Shown piece by piece: positions 35,996 to 49,963 of a stretch of 64,000 bases of DNA. Each line of letters begins with the position of its first letter. Position 1 is the stretch's first letter. Under the pieces are notes generated by a model, which worked only from the letters and a program-made list of their open reading frames with translations, was not told the origin of the DNA and searched no databases. The position numbers and the translations under genes are program-made. Source of the stretch: Microcebus murinus (Eukaryota; Chordata; Mammalia; Primates; Cheirogaleidae); contig NC_134108.1 in NCBI RefSeq assembly GCF_040939455.1, positions 84,364,001-84,428,000 of the forward strand, read 5' to 3'.

Positions 35996-37149
35996 GTTTA
36001 GGAAATAAAACAAAACATATAACACTAACCACCACAACAAAAACTTTTCATAATCATTAGGACCCTCAAATACACTTAAAGTAGGTTCCATAATTTTCTC
36101 TTGGCCAACAGCATTGCTCAGACAATGGAACCAATTACAGGGTTCAGGGTTCAGATTTTTAAACTTTAAAGAGCATATTAATTTTCTGGGATTTGTTTTA
36201 AAATGAAGTTTCTTGGACACCATTTCCAAGAAATTCTGATTCAATAGCTTTTCAATGGAGCCTATCAAATATGGCATTAGTTACCCAACCATGAGATCTA
36301 TAGAATCACACACAAAATGAGGCATAGAAACATTAAGAAATCGGATAATAAGAATTATCAAAAACTCATGATAAAAAATAGTGCAGTCAAAAAAATATGA
36401 GATACACTGGAAGGTTTCAAAGATGAAATGCTCTGCTTTAATGGGTAAAAAAAGAAGCCTTTTTTTAAACTTGTACATAAATAGGTCTCAACAAATAAGT
36501 TTAGCCTATATTTCTCTGGAATTAAATGCTTGCTTAAATCCCTAAGGTAATTTAGAAGTACAAGCTATGTGCAAACAATGAACCAAATCTTTGTGTGGAA
36601 AATTGTGGCTGTTACCTCAAATGGCAGTTTTAAATAAGGTTCTCTTGACCATATTAAGTAACAGATGCTGAATTGGCTTTGATACAAAGCATTACTTAGA
36701 ACCTATATCTAGTCAGTACAATGGATTTTTGTCATTGAAAAGACGTGACTGAGTATAGCATTTGCCAAGTTAGTTATTTTTTTTATAGGACATGAAAAGA
36801 AATCCACAGAGGCTTTCTATTGGTTTTGCCTGGCCATTCTCAGGAAAATTTTCACTGCCTCTGGATGTGTTCACTATTCCTTCTCAAACCTCTGCTGACA
36901 CAATCTCATCAGTTCTTTGAAAACAGTGATTACCAGATACAATCATTTTTGTCACCTGAATAAGGAGTTCTTTTAAAAGAAACCTTTCCCAAGCTGTGCT
37001 TTTCATGCTTCATTTTCAAGCAAGTAGTGAGACTGAATTTTCAACAAAGACAAATAAGACTACACTGAAGTGATTTTTTTCTTACATTGGATAAAAATTG
37101 TAGGAAATTATTTTGTTCTTTAATTTGCTGTTTCAAATCTAATAGATTT
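35996..37149. other. Unassigned sequence
   Basis: A possible MER5-type scrap lies at about 36180-36245 ('ccaagaaattctgattcaat'). Otherwise nothing recognised. Confidence 0.45.
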
Positions 37150-37272
37150 GTTAAAAGGCAAACCTCATGAAGGCAGGGCTGCTTTTGATCAGTTCTTGTT
37201 CACTGCTGTCCCCCCAGAAGTTAAGAGAGTTCTGAACATTTGGAAGGTGCTGAATAAATATTTATTAAATGA
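37150..37272 (+). mobile_element. L2 3' end
   Basis: Plus-strand L2 terminus: 'ctcatgaaggcagggctgct', 'ttcttgttcactgctgtc' and the terminal 'gctgaataaatatttattaa'. Confidence 0.75.
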
Positions 37273-38227
37273 ACAATTAAACAGAAACTCAATGTGTTGA
37301 TGTTCAAAAGAAAGAACAATTTAAGTTTTCGTTCAAACATTTCCAAGCAGACACAGCCACAGGTAAATATGCCTTGCTTTCATCTAAGGTCAGCCCCTCC
37401 ATTTGTGCCCACTGCTCCTCAGCTACCCAGAGCATTCATTCCCCCCACTTCCTCATATATCACCATTATTTTTCCTCTCTAGTAAACCACGAATCTGGTA
37501 TGCAGATAGGCTATTTTACATCCCGTTCGAGGGTGGGGGCAACTATTATGTAAAAAGGAAAATAAAAATTCTCTTTTGCCATCTCTTCATTCTTCAATAT
37601 ATTTCTATTTCTCTTTCTCTTCCCAAAAAGTGTTGTATGTACTTTGAGCTTTAATCTCTCCCTGTCTATTTTCTCTTGAACCTTCTCCAGTCAGGTATTA
37701 GCCCTCATGAGTTCACTGAAAATTCTCACATTAAGGTAAAAAGATATGCATTGGTTATTCAATCCAATATTCAATTCATAATCCTCATCTTACTATATTC
37801 ATCAAAGGCATTCAACAAGATTGATTACCCTTTAACTTAAAACACTCTTCACTTAGCTTCTAGTATACAGAATTACTGCACTTCACCTTTGGTGGTTTCT
37901 TCTCAACCATCTTTTCTTGGTTCATCTCATCTCTTTGAACACTTAGATTTGTGTGCCCCAGTCTTCAATTTTTCTTTATTTGCATTCACTCTTTTAAAAT
38001 CTTATCACACTTTCCTGACTTTTAATACAATTGATGTAACCCACATTTTTATCTATAGCAAAGAGCTTCCCCATGAATTCCAGTCTGCCTATCAGCCCTG
38101 CCCCCAAAGAGTCTGTCTAAGTTCAGCTACACTTCTAAACTCACAAGACTGTTTAAGGACTCAGTTGACATGACCCTACACAAAAGGATATAAGACAGTT
38201 ACCACAGCCCTCAAGGACTCCTTATCT
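37273..38227. other. Unassigned sequence
   Basis: Several pyrimidine-rich stretches give 60-94 codon frames without domains. No repeat recognised. Confidence 0.5.
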
Positions 38228-38614
38228 GTGTAAGTCTTAATAGCATTCCATATAGCAGTTCAAACAGCTCAGCTGCTAGGAAAAAAAATCCATACCAGGT
38301 GGGTACAAGATTCACCTAGACTTAAAAACCTCATTTACCACAGAGCAATATTTTTCTGCAACAATTTAACAGGCTTAGTTTCCAGGGTCTTCATGAAAGG
38401 AATGCCCAATTACCACATGTACTGCACTTATGGAAGCATAAAGCTATACCTTACTTCAAAGGAGTTATAGTTTTCCTATTACAGAGGCAGTTTAACAATC
38501 ATAGCATTTTTGGCCATAAAGCAATATTGCTTTTTGTTAAAGCACATTTGCTAAAAGCTAGTATTCACACACCTATGGCAAAAAAAAAAAAAAAAAAAAA
38601 AGTGTAAGCTTATT
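38228..38614 (+). mobile_element. Candidate poly-A retrocopy of unknown origin
   Basis: About 340 bp of sequence that I cannot match to any repeat ends in 22 uninterrupted A (38580-38601). The flanks gtgtaagtcttaat (38228-38241) and gtgtaagcttatt (38602-38614) match except for one gap and one base and may be a target duplication. No AATAAA lies just before the tail, and the left cut does not resemble the L1 endonuclease preference. It could be a truncated retrocopy of a 3'UTR, or just a poly-A tract in unique DNA. Confidence 0.4.
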
Positions 38615-39564
38615 GAATTTGCTGCAACAAAGGGTACACCTGAGAATCAGTAGGGTCTCTCAAAAAGGAGAGTCAAAGAAAGTATATATATAGAATTTTG
38701 ATGTCCGAAGTTAATCACAGAATGGTCTTGGTAGGGATTTCTGTTTCCGCAAACTAGGATTTGCTGGAACCATAAATGGTCTTGTCTTTAGAACATACGA
38801 GTTCACACAGAGTTTTTGTTGGTTCAATTTGTTTTTAGTGCTATCTGAGTATATAAGGGTCTGAAACAAGTTGTGTTAAAAGAGTTCGAGAAAAGAGAGT
38901 CTGTGATGTACATTATGGTTTTGGTTTGGAGCATTCATTTGTATTGTGAGCCCTACTGCAGTCTGTTTTGAAATATTACAGTTTTGGTTTCAATTTTCAG
39001 TTCCACCTACTGTATGTCAGCATATCATCATTATCATTAGTGACACATGACACCATTAGCATATTATCATCAGGTTCTTAGGGAAACATTAGTAGAGATC
39101 TAATCAAAGTCAAATTCTCTTACTCAGCAGGAAAAGTTTAGTTAACCTTACTCCATAATATCTAACTGCCTATATTACATCTCTTCATGAAGGTAGAACA
39201 CAAATTCAGTTTAAATTTAACATTATACAAATTTAACATTTCATCTTCCACTAGAAAGCACAAAATTAACGAACATCCAAGCTAAACAAAGCACAAAACA
39301 ACCCCAAGCCTGATCCTTCTACAGGATTCCATATTGCATTCATGGAAAGCCCCTACTTTAATCCTCCTTGGTCTTCTCTGTCTCACAACTCATATTCAGC
39401 GGAGAAGCATATTCTGTTAGCTTTATCTTCAAAACAAATCAAAGTTCAATCACATCCCATAACTTCTATGGTGCTTGGATGTTTGCAATAGCATACCAAC
39501 AGATCTCCTACGTCAACCTTCCCGTTCAGTCGTTTGAAATATGGCAGTTACTGTGATTATTTGA
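38615..39564. other. Unassigned sequence
   Basis: Fairly complex sequence with no recognised gene or repeat. A lineage-specific LTR cannot be excluded. Confidence 0.4.
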
Positions 39565-40117
39565 AAGAATAGTAAGGTCATCTCACTTCTCCTCAGAAGT
39601 TTCTAGTGGCTTCCATGTCACTCAGAGTAAAATCCAAAGTCCTTCAATGACTTTACAGACCCTGGGGAAACTTACCTTCATAACCTCTTTAATCTTATCT
39701 CCTCCTATTTCTCTACACTCCCACATTCCTTGTCAGCCATAATGGTTCCCTTGCTTGTCTGGAATATGCCAGGCATACTCCTGCTACAGGACATTTATGT
39801 GGACTGTAATTTCTACCTGGGAAGCTCTTCTAGGTTTATGTACTGACAGCTACTTCACCTCCTTCCAGTCATTGCTTAATATTTTCCCAATCCCGTTCCC
39901 CCAACTTTCCCCATCTCCTCTTACTGCTTCTTTCTCCTCCTTAACAACTTAAATATTTATTCATGTTGTGTAATGTTTGTTTTTCTGCACTAGATTGTAT
40001 CTCCATGAAGACAGAAGTTTTCTGTCTGTTGTACCCATCCTATATACATAGAACCTAGTACATTGCCTGGAGCCCATTAATCACTCAGTAAATATTCATT
40101 GAATGGATTTGTTGAAG
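39565..40117 (+). mobile_element. L2 3' region
   Basis: About 550 bp of plus-strand L2 in canonical order: 'cactcagagtaaaatccaaa' near 39620, 'tctggaatatgccaggcata' near 39758, 'ctacctgggaagctctt' near 39813, 'atctccatgaagacagaag' near 39999, 'cagtaaatattcattgaatg' at the end. The best preserved L2 in the window. Confidence 0.85.
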
Positions 40118-41692
40118 CTAAAACTGTGTATGCAGGTGTTTGTGGTGTAGGGAAAAATAATAATAGCCTAAGCAATTTGTACCTTTAAATGTCAGGTTTT
40201 TTGAAAAGACCTATTTAGTATAATTTTTTATTATTATTGCTCACGTAAAATACAATATTTTTAGTGTTATTATATACATGAAGACATATATAACATTAGT
40301 CATTATGCCTAGGCTTGCACAGTATTAAAACCATAGTTGTCTATCACTATCATATGAGATTTGTTCAGGGGTTGGAGAAACAAAATCTTGACACAAAAGA
40401 AGGTCTTAGATCCCATTGAAGTTCTAATTTGTATGTGTTTCCAATTCAGATAATAGACTTATATTATGATAAAGTGTATAGTGTTTGTGTGTGTTTATTT
40501 ATAGGTGTGTGCATGAGTGAGAGCAAATATGTGAGAAAATTGTAGATGTAAGTATTAGAAGGACAAAGGAAACTAAACGTGCAAGAAAGTTCTAATTTTG
40601 GCAATAATGAAAATTAAAATAACAGGGCTACATACAGCTGTTAAAAAATAGAAGAGAAAGTAGGTACTCTGTGAGATTTGAAAGCCTCATATAATATTCA
40701 GTCATTTATTCAGCTAAAATATGAATATTTCTTCTTTTTATTTCAAAATATTATGGAGGGTGCAGATATTTTTGATACATGCCTTGAGTCGGGGCTATAA
40801 ATGAATAGTGTTTGTACCTGTTATGTGGGTTTCTCCAGTTCCGACCATATTGAGTCTGCATTATTGAAAAGAGAATTTGATCAAGAAGTATCAGCCATAA
40901 AGCCTCCACATTGACATGGGCTGTAAAAGGTGATTTTGGGGGGGGGGTGTTGGTGAAAAGTGTTCCAGCTTCTAGTTTAAAACTAGGTTTTCTTCTCATA
41001 CCAGATTGATGGTGCTATACTATAGGCTTCCCTAGAAACCATAACATACCGTAAGCATGGGGTCCATTATTCTCTTAGATTGTAATGAGCTATTGCTGCC
41101 AGAGAATATGATGCATCTGGCAATCCAGCTAAGACTGGGTTACCCTATATATGCTAAATCATGGGCATTTTCCCTCTGATATGGAAACCTGGCCTCAGGC
41201 CATGTTTGTACAATAGAATTCTACCTGGCTGAATAATTCACTTGGTATGATTTGTTGTGACCTGTCTATACAATTCTCCAGCAATGGATGTCTTAATGAG
41301 CCACAGCAAATTGGACGGACCAATTCATATCTGCTGTCACATAGTGTAGCCACGACCTCAATTAAAGTTATAGATTGCTTTTAAGCATCATTCATTGGTA
41401 GTGACTCAAACAATAGCATAGAATGCTCTCATTAATTCCCTGATCAGATTGAGAGCATACGTATCAGACATTTCTGCATTGAGGATATTACTTTACCTAC
41501 TGAGATACTGCAGGATTTGATTGACAGTAATTGCTGCCATATGTTTCCAATTATCTAATTAGGAATCGCTACCACATATACTACCAATTATTATAAAAAA
41601 GTAGCACTGCTTTAGAGCCTAAATTCGAAATTGCCACTCACTGAATCTAGGAATGTTGCAGAATGTTTGCTGGAGAAACACATCTTGAATTG

Positions 41693-41768
<76 letters not shown>

Positions 41769-42407
41769 GCCCTAGGATATGTTTTTCATGAGGTAATAAT
41801 AAAAAATGTTTCTTATGTTAAAACATTTTTAGTTAATAGATAATTATTGAAAACGAAAATTGAAAAGTAAAAGAGGCAAAATAAACTAAACTAAACCAAC
41901 CTCAAACACCACGTTAACAATACATAACACAAAGGTTTCACCACTATTCTCTTAACTATGGAAGAGGATTAAGGAATTATTAGAATGCCATTTCTAAAAT
42001 TCATTTATTTATCAAACAATAATTAAGAGACACTGGTGTGAATTACTGGGTGTAAAGACCATTAGAAAAATAAGATAATTTTGACTACAGTATACATGAC
42101 ACTGAAGTACAAAATTTATTACAAATCATGATGCAATAACTTAAAAGAAAACAATCTGACAAAGACTTTTTTCCCTTACCAAACTCTACTTGGGCTCCTC
42201 TGAACTATCTTCTCAAGCAGGCTGTGACTTTTGGACTTCCATATTTGTCTCTTCATTGGACAATTTTAGCAAGAATACTGCTACGTCAATTTATCCTATG
42301 TCCCCCATCCTTCAAATCTAATCACCCTCCACATCTGATCAGGTTTCTTACCCTCTACCATTCCCCAAGTAATATCTGATCATGCTGGCCCAACTTGAGT
42401 CCTTTCT
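40118..42407. other. Unassigned sequence
   Basis: Contains the TA/CA microsatellite annotated separately and a run of G at about 40938-40946. No gene or repeat family recognised. Confidence 0.5.
41693..41766. repeat. Compound TA/CA microsatellite
   Basis: A TA run of about 36 bp passes directly into a CA run of about 37 bp. Uninterrupted in both halves, so likely polymorphic. Confidence 0.95.
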
Positions 42408-42746
42408 TTTTTTTTATTTTAGCATATTATGGGGGTACAAATGTTTAGGTTATGTGTGTTGCCTTCCCCCCCCTTCCCCCCTGAGTCAGAGCTTCAAGCA
42501 TGTCCATCTCCCAGATGGTGTGCATAGCACTCATTATGTATGTTATACCCATCCCCTCCTCCCTCCTCCCATCTGGCTGACACCAATAAATGTTATTCCT
42601 ATATGCCCACTTAGGTGTTGATCAGTGAAACCAATTTGCTGGTGAGTACATGTGGTACTTATTTTTCTATTCTTGGGATACTTCACTTAGTAGAATGGAT
42701 TCCAGCTCTATCCAGGATAAACAAGAGGTGCTATATCAACATTGTT
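42408..42746 (-). mobile_element. Young strepsirrhine-type L1 3' end
   Basis: Poly-T, then 'agcatattatgggggtacaa' near 42421, 'cccagatggtgtgcatagca' near 42511, 'tttgctggtgagtacatg' near 42636, and 'ccagctctatccaggataaa' near 42702, truncated at about 42746. Well preserved relative to the consensus order. Only a six-base flank match (caactt) was found, so the target duplication is unresolved. Confidence 0.9.
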
Positions 42747-44602
42747 CAACTTTAAAAAGAAATTAAAGTATGTCTAGCCAGAATACCTCTTTACCTCTGA
42801 TGTTTCCTTTTGATAATTTTCTATCCACTGTCCCCCTCCTCAGTCCCACTCCTTGGCTATAATTTGCTCCATTTCCTTGTTGTATTTAAAGTTGAGCCAG
42901 ATAGCTTTCCCCTACTACAAAACATCATTGTAGTAGCCTCCCAGTATACTTATTGCAATAGTCCCCATTAAGTAAAGTCTGCCTTACCATTTGTTAACAA
43001 GTATCATGAATATTTTTTTCTTTCAAAGTATTAAGGACTACATGCATTAGAGTAGAGATCAGAGTTAGTACTATAGGGAAATATAAAATTAAAGAAATGG
43101 TGCAAAAGTTCAATTTCTTCCTGAAGAATAGTTAGGATTCCATTTAGTAGAAATAGGGATGAATGAAGGTTGCTTCACAAAGAGGAAATAGCAGAAACAA
43201 GGGTGATTGGTAAACACAAGTGATAGTGAGCCATATGCCAAGCATGACATCTCAACATGCCATTCAAATAATGAAATTTCAACAGTCTAAAAACACTGAT
43301 TGTTCTCAAGCTCTCTCCTCTTTGTTTCTACCATTTCTTGGGGAAAATATAAAAAATACACAATTGACATTTCAAAGTTCAGTACAATGTGTAATATAAA
43401 ACCTAATGATTGTCAGAAAACTTTGGATACAGTGACATAGATTCTTTTTCCTTTTCTTGTTTTAGTTCAAGTGTTTTTCACTTTTATTGATATCTACTTA
43501 TATAATTCTAATATATAATAGCTTTACTCTATAATTTCTGCATTTTCCCATTCTAATTTATATTTTATGCAACATTCTGATTAATATTTTGAAAATAATT
43601 TATGCAGTTTTCATTTATAAAATGAATAATATGAATCACCTACTGTGTGGCAGCCTCTTTGCTAAGTGCTGGGAGAATTAATGCCCTTGTGGGACCATAC
43701 GTTCTAGAACTTGAATCATGCCAATCCTCCTACACATAAAACTAAAATATCTTTTCCTTCCCTAGTGCAGTATTTTCCAATATTGATTCCAGACTTAATT
43801 AGAATATCTCAGAAGTGTGGAGGTATTTTTGCTTTTCTATCAGTAGTTGACAGAGAAATGTGTATTTTTAACAAATTCTTTAGGCATGTTATTAATAGTA
43901 TGTTAGAGAAAAATGCCTATTGGATTGAGTCAATTTATGGTTCTAGCTAAAATAATCTGTATCCTCACTTATACTTTTTAATAAATGATCTCAGTATGCT
44001 ATCAAGGGATGAAATATTTATATGTACACCTCATTCAATCCAGTCACCACAGATGGTCACTCTTTTCTTCTCATATATCATATTGATGCTTAGTCTTCAA
44101 AAACTAGCTCACAGATAATCTCTATTTCATAATCTCCCTTACCTAATTAACAAGGTCAAACTAGGCCTGTGATACTTTTATACATTTATACACAGAATTC
44201 CAGGCCATTATATTGCCTATATTAAATAAAGTAATCCAATGTCAGTATCGGTCTGTGGTTTTAAAAAATCAGTGTATAAACTCCAACTAAAGATAAAGCT
44301 AAGGATGCTGAAGGTCTTGAATAGATGGGAATAATAGTCATTAGGGTCTACAGCAGGTGAAGTTCCTATGATTGGTAATATTAAATGACAATCTAGATTT
44401 CTAATCTATGGCCAATTGATTCACACACTGTAAGACTAAGAGGGCGAAACACTATCTTCAAATAGAACCCAGTAACACAAGTAGAAATATATTAAATATA
44501 AGACAAGATAAAGGTTAAAAGAAACTCTCTACTTATTTGATGATGATGAAGGAAAATTTCAAGTAATCTGGAAAAGTAGCAGTAGCCAGAAGCCTTAGAG
44601 CA
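42747..44602. other. Unassigned AT-rich sequence
   Basis: A possible inverted L2 scrap at 43630-43710 ('cacctactgtgtggcagcc') is too short to call with confidence. No gene seen. Confidence 0.45.
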
Positions 44603-44970
44603 TAGTTATGAATTATGTCCCCTGAAATGCGTATGTTGAAACTCTAAATCCTAATGTGATTATATCTGGAGAAAGGACTTTTATGAGATAATTAGAATTA
44701 GATGTGGTCATGAGGGTGACACCTTCATGATGTCCTTATAAGAACAGATACCAGAGAGTTTGTAAATTCTCTGCCCCCTCAACCCCCTGTGGGGACACAG
44801 CAAGAAGGTGGTCCTCTGCAAGCCAAGAAGAGAGCTCTCACTAAAACCTAACCATGCTGTCATCCTGATCACAGACTTCCAGCCTCCAGAACTGTGAGCA
44901 AATAACTTTCTGTTGTATAAATCACCCTGTCAATGGTATTTTGTTATGGCAGACTGAGCAGAGTAACATA
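44603..44970 (+). mobile_element. MLT1A-type solo LTR (MaLR)
   Basis: Near full-length MLT1A/B-type LTR: 'gaattatgtcccctgaaat' at the start, 'tgtccttataagaacaga' near 44732, 'ctgcaagccaagaagagag' near 44818, 'cttccagcctccagaactg' near 44877, and 'attttgttatggcagactga' near the end. No MaLR internal region follows, so it is solo. Some 5' bases are diverged and I could not confirm the 5-bp target duplication. Confidence 0.88.
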
Positions 44971-47440
44971 GATATGTCCAGTCTGGGACATGCCATTCTG
45001 AGCCCCTATTTCAAACATGCTGTATGCTTTCTAAGATAAAATCATTAAACTGAAAATGGATAACACTCCTAGACAAAACTGATCCCAGCAACAAAAAGGA
45101 AACATCCTTACCTAGATGGAATGGAGATAAAAAAAAACAACTGACTGACTTTGAGGAGAGACATCACTTTCAATTAGAAGGAAAGAAACTGCAGAAAATT
45201 ATGCAGTAAAGATAGTGAGTGCGTGTATCTTTAAAAACAAACTAAAAACCAAATTAAAAATTAGTTTATACTTTGATAACAGAACTAACATTTGCTGATT
45301 TAAATTCATGAATGTTCTGCATAAAAGTATTGGAATCACAATATGTTTGAATTTTTGGTGCTTTCGTTTTAATTTCAATGTGCCAACCACATGCTAACAC
45401 CTTTGATCAGTTATAATGCATTCAAATTATAATTTAAATTTTTTTACTGAAAGTTATTTTTAAAAAACACACAAGGTAATAATTCAATTTCTTCCTTCCA
45501 CATTAACATGTGATGTTTAGCTTTACCTCTAAAACAAAGCAGATGTTTGTTAAAGTGACCATGAAATTTATAGCTTCACACAATGTAAGGAATTATTGTT
45601 TTAAGTATCATAAAACAACTATTTCAAAAGTAGAGTTGCCTTTAGGAGTAAAAATTCTACATAATGACATCTAAACTATTCTACTTTTTCTAAAGACAAA
45701 GACAGACCATGCTAGAAATTCTGTGAAAAATACCTGAAGATAAAGCACAAAATAATAAATTAGGCCCTAAAAATGCTATATCCTGATTACAACTTCTTCT
45801 GACATTTTGCCCAGGATTTGAAAGAATCTAAAATATGCACAACCTTGCAGTCAGCATTATTCCTTGCAGAAGAAATAAGTCATCTCCAGTTGGCAAAGTG
45901 GTACAAATAAATATAGTAGCTATAAATCATGTATTCTGTTAAGAAAAACAACTCTAGGGAGCTTGAAAATATACTCTCTATTTGAAGAAACACAAATTAA
46001 GTGCATAGGTTAAAATATTGATAACGTGTCTCTCGTATTTAATAGGTTTCTTTTTCATGTGAAAATGCAAAGAAACTATAATTCCTTTTGTTCTCTGTTT
46101 ATATAGCATCTTTCATTTGTTATGTTCATGTGTATTATAGCTTTTTCCCTTTATGCATCATGTCTCATGCTATGAAAATGTATTGACTAGATAGTATCAA
46201 AACAAAAAAGTATTATGTTCATGAATCAAAATAAATTGAATTAGAACAAAAAATGTACTCGTTGAAAAATTACTCATTCCTAAAGCAAATGAGGCTGCAA
46301 AAGTGGTAAAAAAAAAAATAGGGAGAGGATGAAAAGTGTATTATAACCAACAGGTTCTACACTCTTAAATATGTTAAAGTTAAATACCGAGCTTACCTAA
46401 TCTGAAAAAAAACTTGGAACAATCTACACAAGAAATGAATTCTTGAATTTAATTTAAAATTTATAAAGGTAGTAAGGAGAAAGCAAATAATTAATATTAT
46501 ATTTCTGCAAATACATCTTTTCTTTTTCCTTTGGTTATTCCTTTGTTCTAACTGCAGGAAAGTTTTAACTAGCAAGAAATAACATACAAATATGAAAAGT
46601 CTAGGATTCCTTTATCTCAAAGACACTCAAGACTAATTACCAGAATTTTACCCTCATTCAGAAGTGCTCATTTTCTTTCACTTTAGTACTTCACTGCAAT
46701 TATTGATTTGATTAATTTAAGAGTCATGTATATCAAGAAGTTTATGAAAAATGTTCACTTTTTGTTAATAGAGCTACTCTTTCAAAAATTATATTTAATA
46801 CATTTGATTAAATCTTGAAAGAAAATAGTCTTTCTTAGAGTGATGAGGCTATATGAATGGCATACATTTTATAATAAAAATAAAAATAACCAATTTTTTA
46901 AAAAAACATATTTTGGCCAATATTTAATTCAATTTTCTTTATCAATTACTTCTGCAAAGCAAAAAAGTATTAGGAAACATTTGAGCAAAAATTATAAAAA
47001 GTAATTGGCAGTGGGTGTGAAGGCAAGTATTGTCGGTATGTGTTAAGGTCCATGTATATGAGGTGTGTATGTTTTAAAGGAGAACCAGAAAGAGAGAACA
47101 AAGACTTATAGAATCATATATTACTGGATGAAATTTTAAAATTCAAATTTTGAATCACTTCTACATAATGAAAGACCAAATACTCAAAGTGACTTGTGAA
47201 TATCCCAAAGGCAGTTTGTAAACTCTTGCACTCAGTTTGCTACTCCCTAATAGTATACAGAAATTACTGAATTTTGCCAAAGCAAATAGTAGAAAAAGAC
47301 ATTATGAAAAACATTACCTTCAATAAAAGAAAGCACTTAGCTAATGTTCTCCCTCTCTAATATAAGTAGAATATTGGATGATAAAGTTCATTGACTAAGC
47401 ACACCACCACCAGAGAAGGGAAACAACGAAAAGAGATGTG
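44971..47440. other. Unassigned AT-rich sequence
   Basis: No gene or repeat recognised; very AT-rich with frequent stops. Confidence 0.5.
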
Positions 47441-47965
47441 GCTAGGTTTTGTTTTGTTTGTTTGTTTTGAGAATATTACGGGGATACAAATGTTTTGGTT
47501 ACATGAATTGCTTTTGTTCAGTGTAAGTCAAACTTATAAAGGTGCCCATCACCCAGATAGTGTGCAATGGACCCATTAGGCGTGATTTTACCCTTCACCT
47601 CTTCCTCCCTCCCACCTACTTGATTTCCACTGACTTTTATTTTGCTATGTGCACATGAGTGTTGATTGATTAGTTCTAATTTAATAGTGAGTAAATGTGC
47701 TGTTTTTTCCCCCATACTTGCGATACTTCACTTAGGAAAGTTGTATCCAGTTCCTTCCATACAGGTTGTTTGTTACGAAAGGTATTATTTCACAATTTTT
47801 ATTTTTTATTTTTTGTCTGAGTAATACTCTATGGATATATATAGCAGATTTTATTAATTCACTCGTGAGTTGATGGGCACTTGAGTTGGTTACATAGCTT
47901 TATGATTGTGAATAATGCTGCAAAAACATTCAAGTGCAAGTGTCATTTTGGTAAAATGATTTTTT

Positions 47966-48007
<42 letters not shown>

Positions 48008-48888
48008 CCTTTTGGTAAATACCCAGCAGTGTGATTGCTGGATCAAATGGCAGCTCTACTTTTAGCTCTTAGAGGAATCTCCATATTATTTTCCATAAGG
48101 ATTGTACTAGTTCGCAGTCCCACCAATAGCATGTAAGTGTCCTTTCCTCTCCGGATACATGCCAGCATCTGTTGTTTTGGGACTTTTTGACAAAAGCCAT
48201 TCTCACTGGAGTTAGGTGAGATCTCATTGTGGTTTGTATTTGCATTTCCTTGATGATTAGAGATTTTGAACATTTTTTCATATATATATTGGCCATTAGT
48301 CTATCTTCTTTTGAAAATCTTCTGTTCATGTCTCTTGCCAACTTTTTAATGGGGTTGTTTGATTTTTTCTTGCTGATTGCTTGTGTTCTTTGTAGATCCT
48401 GGTTATTAGCCCTTATTGGTTGTATAGCATATAAATATTTGATCCCATTTTGTAGGTTGTCTATTCACCCTGTTGATTGTTTCCTTGGCTATTCAGAAGC
48501 TTTTTAAGTTAATCAAGTTCCATTTATTGATTTTTGTTGTTATTGTTATTGTCCTTGGGGTCTTCTTCATAAATTCTTTGCCTAGGCTGATATCTAAAAC
48601 AGTTTTTCCAACATTTTTTTCTAGAATTCTTACACCCTTAGGTTTAAGTCTGTTATCCATTGTGAATTAATTTCTGTGAATGGTGAGAGATGTGGATCCT
48701 TCTACATATGGCTATCCAATTTTCCCTGCACCATTTACTGAATAGGGATTTTCCGCCAGTGTATATTGCTGTCAGCTTTGTCAAAAATCAAGTGGCAGTA
48801 TGAGGATGATTTTATATCTGGTTTCTCTGTTCTGTTCCATTAGTCTATGTCTGTATTTTTGTGCTAGTACCATGCTCTTTTGGTTACT
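47441..48888 (-). mobile_element. L1, 3'UTR into ORF2, minus strand
   Basis: About 1.45 kb of inverted strepsirrhine-type L1: 'aatattacggggatacaaat' near 47473, 'cacccagatagtgtgcaatg' near 47550, then ORF2 wording 'gtgattgctggatcaaatgg' near 48031 and 'aggttgtctattcaccctg' near 48452, stopping near 48888 in ORF2. The minus-strand frame 48069-48341 keeps the ORF2 C-terminal region, but its Cys motif is degraded (the second Cys and the His are lost). Confidence 0.9.
47971..48005. repeat. GT microsatellite inside L1
   Basis: About 17 GT units following a run of T within the minus-strand L1. Confidence 0.95.
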
Positions 48889-49544
48889 ATATCCAGAAGT
48901 AAAAAGAAGGGGTAGCAGTTGACTACAAATAGGATGCACTGAGAAATTTTTAATGTGATGACACTGTTTTATAGCATGCCTATGGTGATGGGCACATAAC
49001 TCTTTGTATTTGCCAAGTCCATAGAATGGGATACCACAGAGTGACCTTAATGTACATAAATTAATAATCAATAATAAAAATAATGTAAAAGGCCAAAAAT
49101 GTAAGTAAAACAATAGAGTAGGAGATGACAAACTCACCATTCAGGCCCAGCCTCAAGCAGATACATAAAGCATTACTAGCAAGTGGTTATGTCATTTGTT
49201 AGCCTGGTTTTGTAATTTACCAGTACACTTTCTTATCAAGAGATTAAGCAACTTGTACTCATTTAATGTGATATGGTAATATTGAAATTTCACTATAATC
49301 TAATAAAGCACAGCAAGAATCCCTTTCAAAGAAATCAGGTGGTTATGGGAAGAGCTTTCCTAGTGGCTGCTATTGTTCCTGAGCAAAATGTAGCTTTCTG
49401 ATGATACTTTTTATGGTATCCTATCAAGACTTCTGGGGGTACTTTGTCATTTAGTTGATTTGAATTAAGCTATTGTATCTTAACTATTAATAAAAGTCTA
49501 AATGGAAAGATCTCATTTTAACTTTTTTGAATCTTTAAAAATAA
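48889..49544. other. Unassigned sequence
   Basis: A 119-codon minus-strand frame begins at the L1 boundary (48781-49140) and has no known domain. Nothing else recognised. Confidence 0.45.
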
Positions 49545-49732
49545 TTTTCTTTTCTTTTTTAAAAATTATTAATGAGTACATAATAGTTATATATCTTTAC
49601 AGTTTACATGTGATCTTTTGATACAGAAATACAATGTGAATTAATCAAATCAGGTAATTGAGGTATCCATCACCTCAGGCATTTATTATGTCTTTGTGTT
49701 AGGAACATTCCAACTCCACTCTTTTAGTTATT

Positions 49733-49910
49733 ATTTTTTATTTTTTTTTTTATTTTTATTTTTAGAGACAGAGTCTCACTCTGTTGCCTGGGCTAGAGTG
49801 CCATGGTGTCAGCCTAGCTCCTAGCAACCTCAAACTCCTGGGATCAAGCAATCCTTCTGCCTCAGCTTTGTGAGTAGCTGGGACTACAGGCATGCGCCAC
49901 CATGCCCGGC

Positions 49911-49963
<53 letters not shown>

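Noticed and set aside
35762..36277. 171-codon minus-strand open frame, the longest in the window
   Set aside because: Its C-terminal 70 or so codons are the MER20 element and part of the rest looks MER5-like; no known domain and no gene context.
41693..41766. Regular repeats that might suggest an array such as CRISPR
   Set aside because: They are simple dinucleotide runs; there are no spaced repeats, and the DNA is mammalian.
47415..48910. Target duplication for the 47.4-48.9 kb L1
   Set aside because: The flanks share only gapped A/G-rich similarity.
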